A DNA stretch of 64,000 nt, from positions 394,814-458,813 of the forward strand of contig NZ_HG726021.1 of the NCBI RefSeq assembly GCF_000499785.1. Direction: 5' to 3'. The DNA comes from Bacteroides neonati (GTDB taxonomy: Bacteria; Bacteroidota; Bacteroidia; Bacteroidales; Bacteroidaceae). The position numbers and the translations under genes are program-made. Below the pieces are notes generated by a model. That model did no database searches, was not told the DNA's origin, and saw only the letters and a list, made by a program, of their open reading frames with translations. This document shows, in pieces, positions 61,689 to 64,000 of this stretch (within the stretch, counting starts at the first letter, position 1; every line of letters starts with the position of its first letter).

Positions 61689-61793
61689 TATGGTAGTTTT
61701 TTGATTATTCTTTTTATCAGCTTAATCTGCACTACCGTATGCGCTGTTTACGGGTGTTGTGTCCCTCACGACACGTCAATTGATATAGATGGA

Positions 61794-63065
61794 CTACTTC
61801 ATCTTTTTGAACTCGAAGTTTTCGCCTACTACCTGTGTTACTTTCTCAGCCATCTTTTCCTCGACTGTTGTAGCGGCAGCGGCGGCAGCTTGGATGTTGG
61901 CGGGGTCAGCGGCAATCTCCTTGGAAATCTGCTCACGCTCAGGGATACCGTTCAATGTATTTTCCACCAGTTCCGGGTTACTATCGGCCATGGCCAACCA
62001 ATCCGCTTTTGTTTCACGAGAGATTTTACCGGCCACGATAGCCGCTTCAATCATCGTTTCATTCTTTGTCTTCTTCCCGTTTGCCTCCTTCTGTTGGTAG
62101 GTAGTGAGCGAAGCGGTTGCCGTAGAAAGGTCTTTTTGAAGGTTGGTAATGGTCGCATCCTTTCCGGCAATCACCGTCTGGGCATCAGCCAGAGATTTTT
62201 CCGTCTCTTTCAGTTTCGCTTCGACAGCCACCAAGGAGTTGATACGGGCCATTACATCCTTGACCTCGTAATTTTCTTTCATTCCCAGTGTCGCGGCAAC
62301 TGCGGCGTACTCTGGAGAGTTGTTTTTTTCTGTACTCATGCTTTGGGTATTATCTGTTTGGGGTAGATTAGGTGTTTGCGTTTCAAAAAGTTTAATGCCG
62401 ATTTCAGGAGGCAAAGCCGCACTGATTCCTTGCATCAAGTCCTGAATACGTGAAGTGTCTTCCAATCCTGAGAGTTGATTTTTGACTGTATCGCAAATTT
62501 GTTTCGAGGTATGCAGGACATTTTCAGCCGGGATGATACCCGCTTTCACGGCAGAAGCCGCATCGAAGAATGTTCCGTCCCGGTCTGCTTCTCCGGTCAT
62601 TATCGAGCGTATGTGTTCGGCTTTGAGTCCGAATCTCTTCCGGTAAATGGTTTCGATTTGCTTGGTAAAAGCTTTCACAAGATCCGAGGGTTCTTTCTCG
62701 TCCTCACCCTCTCCGGGCTGGAATGGGTTATGAATCATCAAAATGGCGTAGTCACGCATCAGAGACACATCACCAGCCGCCCAGATAATAGAACCCATAG
62801 ATGCCGCAATACCTTCAATCACACATTCAGTCGGTATCTTGGAATTACTGATAGTCGAATAAGTGGTCATACCAAACAGTACCGAACCGCCTTCGGAGTT
62901 GATTAGTACCCGAACCAAGGATGGACGCACGCAGTTTTCGAGAAAGTCGAACTCGGCGTTGAATTGGGAAGTGGACTCTTCGGTCACTTTGCCGAAAAAG
63001 CGGATGGTTGCAACCTCTCCACATTTTGCCTCCCCAAGGATATTTTGAAATTTCTCTGTCTTCAT
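61794..63065 (-). CDS. ClpP-like head maturation protease fused to scaffold
   Basis: This prohead protease of the ClpP/S14 type has 423 residues. Residues 1-200 hold the serine protease fold: 'LVRVLINSEGGSVLFGMTTYS', the catalytic Ser in 'GIAASMGSIIWAAGD', and His in 'AILMIHNPFQPGEG'. An Asp further on completes the triad. The C-terminal half is helical and coiled-coil ('EAKLKETEKSLADAQTVIAGKDATITNLQKDLS' in outline) and acts as the scaffold cut out during maturation. It precedes the capsid gene, the standard order. Confidence 0.9.
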   Translation of the reverse strand: MKTEKFQNILGEAKCGEVATIRFFGKVTEESTSQFNAEFDFLENCVRPSLVRVLINSEGGSVLFGMTTYSTISNSKIPTECVIEGIAASMGSIIWAAGDVSLMRDYAILMIHNPFQPGEGEDEKEPSDLVKAFTKQIETIYRKRFGLKAEHIRSIMTGEADRDGTFFDAASAVKAGIIPAENVLHTSKQICDTVKNQLSGLEDTSRIQDLMQGISAALPPEIGIKLFETQTPNLPQTDNTQSMSTEKNNSPEYAAVAATLGMKENYEVKDVMARINSLVAVEAKLKETEKSLADAQTVIAGKDATITNLQKDLSTATASLTTYQQKEANGKKTKNETMIEAAIVAGKISRETKADWLAMADSNPELVENTLNGIPEREQISKEIAADPANIQAAAAAATTVEEKMAEKVTQVVGENFEFKKMK

Positions 63066-63082
63066 AAAATTGCCTTTGGGAA

Positions 63083-63089
63083 GGAATAG
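63083..63089 (-). promoter_or_regulatory. GGCTATTCC variant of the late motif
   Basis: Leftward CGGCTATTCC (core 63083-63089), 17 nt before the protease/scaffold ATG and 28 nt after a terminator. Confidence 0.4.
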
Positions 63090-63117
63090 CCGCTTTTTCG
63101 GAGAAAGGTTTAAAACG

Positions 63118-63153
63118 AAAAAGCGGGCTAAAGCTGTTACACTTTGCCCGCTT
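63118..63153 (-). terminator. Rho-independent terminator after the KilA-N gene
   Basis: Read leftward, a perfect 8-bp GC-rich stem (63146-63153 with 63121-63128), plus inner pairs, is followed by a U run. It begins 42 bp after the antirepressor stop. Confidence 0.78.
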
Positions 63154-63194
63154 GGGAAGGACCGTAATTCTGTTCTTATCGGATAGTTCAGAAG

Positions 63195-63998
63195 TTATTT
63201 TTCGATAAGTGAATGGATAAATTCTCGACCCTTGCTCGTCCATGCCAGATAAGTTACTTCAACAGGAATCATTTCGTCGTCGTCGTTAAGCCTTTGGGTG
63301 AATGTCTTTCGTTCAACGGCATAACCGGCATTTTTGTGCCTTTCGGCAATATACCACGATCCGTCAATCTTGATAGCCACTCCCTTTTTGATGAGTAGCT
63401 TATTCAGACCCGCTGGTGACATTCCGAGTTCATGGGCAATTTTACTGACGTTGTGTATTTTACCAGCCTCATCCCATTGCCGAATCTCTTGCAAGTTATC
63501 GTAAAACTGCACCTTCGTGGCATTCTGCTCGACCTGAGCTTCCAGCTCTTTATTCTTCTCGTCCAGCAACCGATTCTTCTCTCGACTCTCCTTGACATGC
63601 TCCACCATAGCTAGCACAAAGCCGGGATCGGTAGCCGCTTTGAGTAGCATCTCTTCGGTGGCGGTCAGGCCGAAGCGCAACAACTCCTTGATGCGGTCGT
63701 TGCACCAGATGGCAAACATGGGTGAAAGCCACCTGGCAAATTCGAGGGCAACGTCTTCGTGCATCCATGTACCTGAAGTATTGCCCCCTTTCTTAACTAT
63801 CACTAAATCAGCCAAAGTGATTTCCTTCACTTTGGAAAATTCAGCTAAAAATGCGTTGGTTTGGTCTAATTTCAAAAAATCTACCGGACGTTTGCCGAAT
63901 TTCTTCGCCATCTCGGTGGCGTTAAGCATTCTGGTTCCTTCTCCCATCTGGAAGGAAACCGGATTATTGTCGTACTGGAAAGTTTGTATGTTATTCAT
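63195..63998 (-). CDS. KilA-N domain phage antirepressor
   Basis: This regulatory protein has 267 residues. The N-terminal KilA-N domain (1-110) has 'MGEGTRMLNATEMAKKFGKRPVDFLKL' and 'GTWMHEDVALEFARWLSPMFAIWCNDRIKELL' (outlines). A coiled-coil linker follows (about 130-165), then an ANT/KilAC-like C-terminal DNA-binding region (about 175-265: 'SKIAHELGMSPAGLNKLLIKKGV', 'TSKGREFIHSLIEK'). Such proteins relieve prophage repression. The gene is complete in the window, with ATG 2 bp from the right edge, and head genes follow after a terminator. Confidence 0.88.
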   Translation of the reverse strand: MNNIQTFQYDNNPVSFQMGEGTRMLNATEMAKKFGKRPVDFLKLDQTNAFLAEFSKVKEITLADLVIVKKGGNTSGTWMHEDVALEFARWLSPMFAIWCNDRIKELLRFGLTATEEMLLKAATDPGFVLAMVEHVKESREKNRLLDEKNKELEAQVEQNATKVQFYDNLQEIRQWDEAGKIHNVSKIAHELGMSPAGLNKLLIKKGVAIKIDGSWYIAERHKNAGYAVERKTFTQRLNDDDEMIPVEVTYLAWTSKGREFIHSLIEK

Positions 63999-64000
63999 AA

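Noticed and set aside
61563..62366. 267-residue rightward hydrophobic, Cys-rich frame
   Set aside because: It is antisense to the capsid and protease/scaffold genes. The hydrophobic look comes from reversing charged coiled-coil codons.
1..64000. CRISPR arrays, tRNA genes and insertion sequences
   Set aside because: I saw no regularly spaced repeats, no tRNA cloverleaf with the T-loop GTTCRANNC pattern in a gap, and no transposase-like gene. The only long repeats are inside the fibre gene.

Overview
The window comes from a Bacteroidales bacterium (Bacteroides/Parabacteroides type) and is mostly prophage. Evidence for the host is a LytS/LytTR regulatory pair, a PCMD-like surface protein, Bacteroidetes promoters (TTTG, about 19-21 nt, TAnnTTTG), weak Shine-Dalgarno sites, and phage genes of the kind found in Bacteroides temperate phages. 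Bases 1 to about 9,400 look chromosomal. They hold a three-gene RND efflux operon (outer-membrane factor, adaptor lipoprotein, pump), a hairpin terminator, an operon of a small winged-helix protein with a LytS-type histidine kinase and a LytTR response regulator, then two leftward genes: a secreted PCMD-like protein and a second small winged-helix paralogue.

From about 9,600 to the right edge lies most of a contractile-tailed (myovirus-type) prophage, read almost wholly leftward. In transcription order (right to left) it encodes a KilA-N antirepressor, a ClpP-like head protease fused to a scaffold, the major capsid protein, a small head protein, tail sheath, tail tube, a Dam-type methylase, a tail chaperone with a canonical -1 frameshift site, the tape measure, hub and spike proteins, very large repeat-built fibre/tip proteins, baseplate proteins and a tail fibre. 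A Bacteroidetes promoter near 28,300 then begins the replication block: an SSB-like protein, Mre11/Rad50 (SbcD/SbcC), a RuvC-like resolvase, a sigma factor, a DnaB-like helicase, a DnaG-like primase, DNA polymerase III alpha in two pieces, a guanylate-kinase-like protein and a DnaQ-type exonuclease. A terminase-small-like gene and the lysis genes (holin-like, lysozyme, spanin-like) close the left end. Large terminase, portal and integrase are not in the window.

Two plus-strand cargo islands interrupt the tail genes: a PhnB-like VOC gene with a YafY/WYL regulator (45.0-46.5 kb) and an AbiEi/AbiEii type IV toxin-antitoxin pair (49.2-50.9 kb).

The most unusual feature is the polymerase. DnaE is split immediately before its catalytic Asp-x-Asp motif. 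The N-terminal piece ends in an ~84-residue Hint/intein-like tail, the C-terminal piece starts with ~33 extra residues ending just before a Cys, and between them sit a DNA methyltransferase and a BRO-N/NUMOD4-HNH endonuclease. This resembles the 'fractured gene' layout of split inteins, but canonical splice residues are partly missing, so trans-splicing is a hypothesis. A second system-level signal is a recurring leftward motif, (GGG)CTATTCT, 17-27 nt before many late start codons and often just after an intergenic terminator. It is a candidate late promoter, perhaps read by the phage sigma factor.
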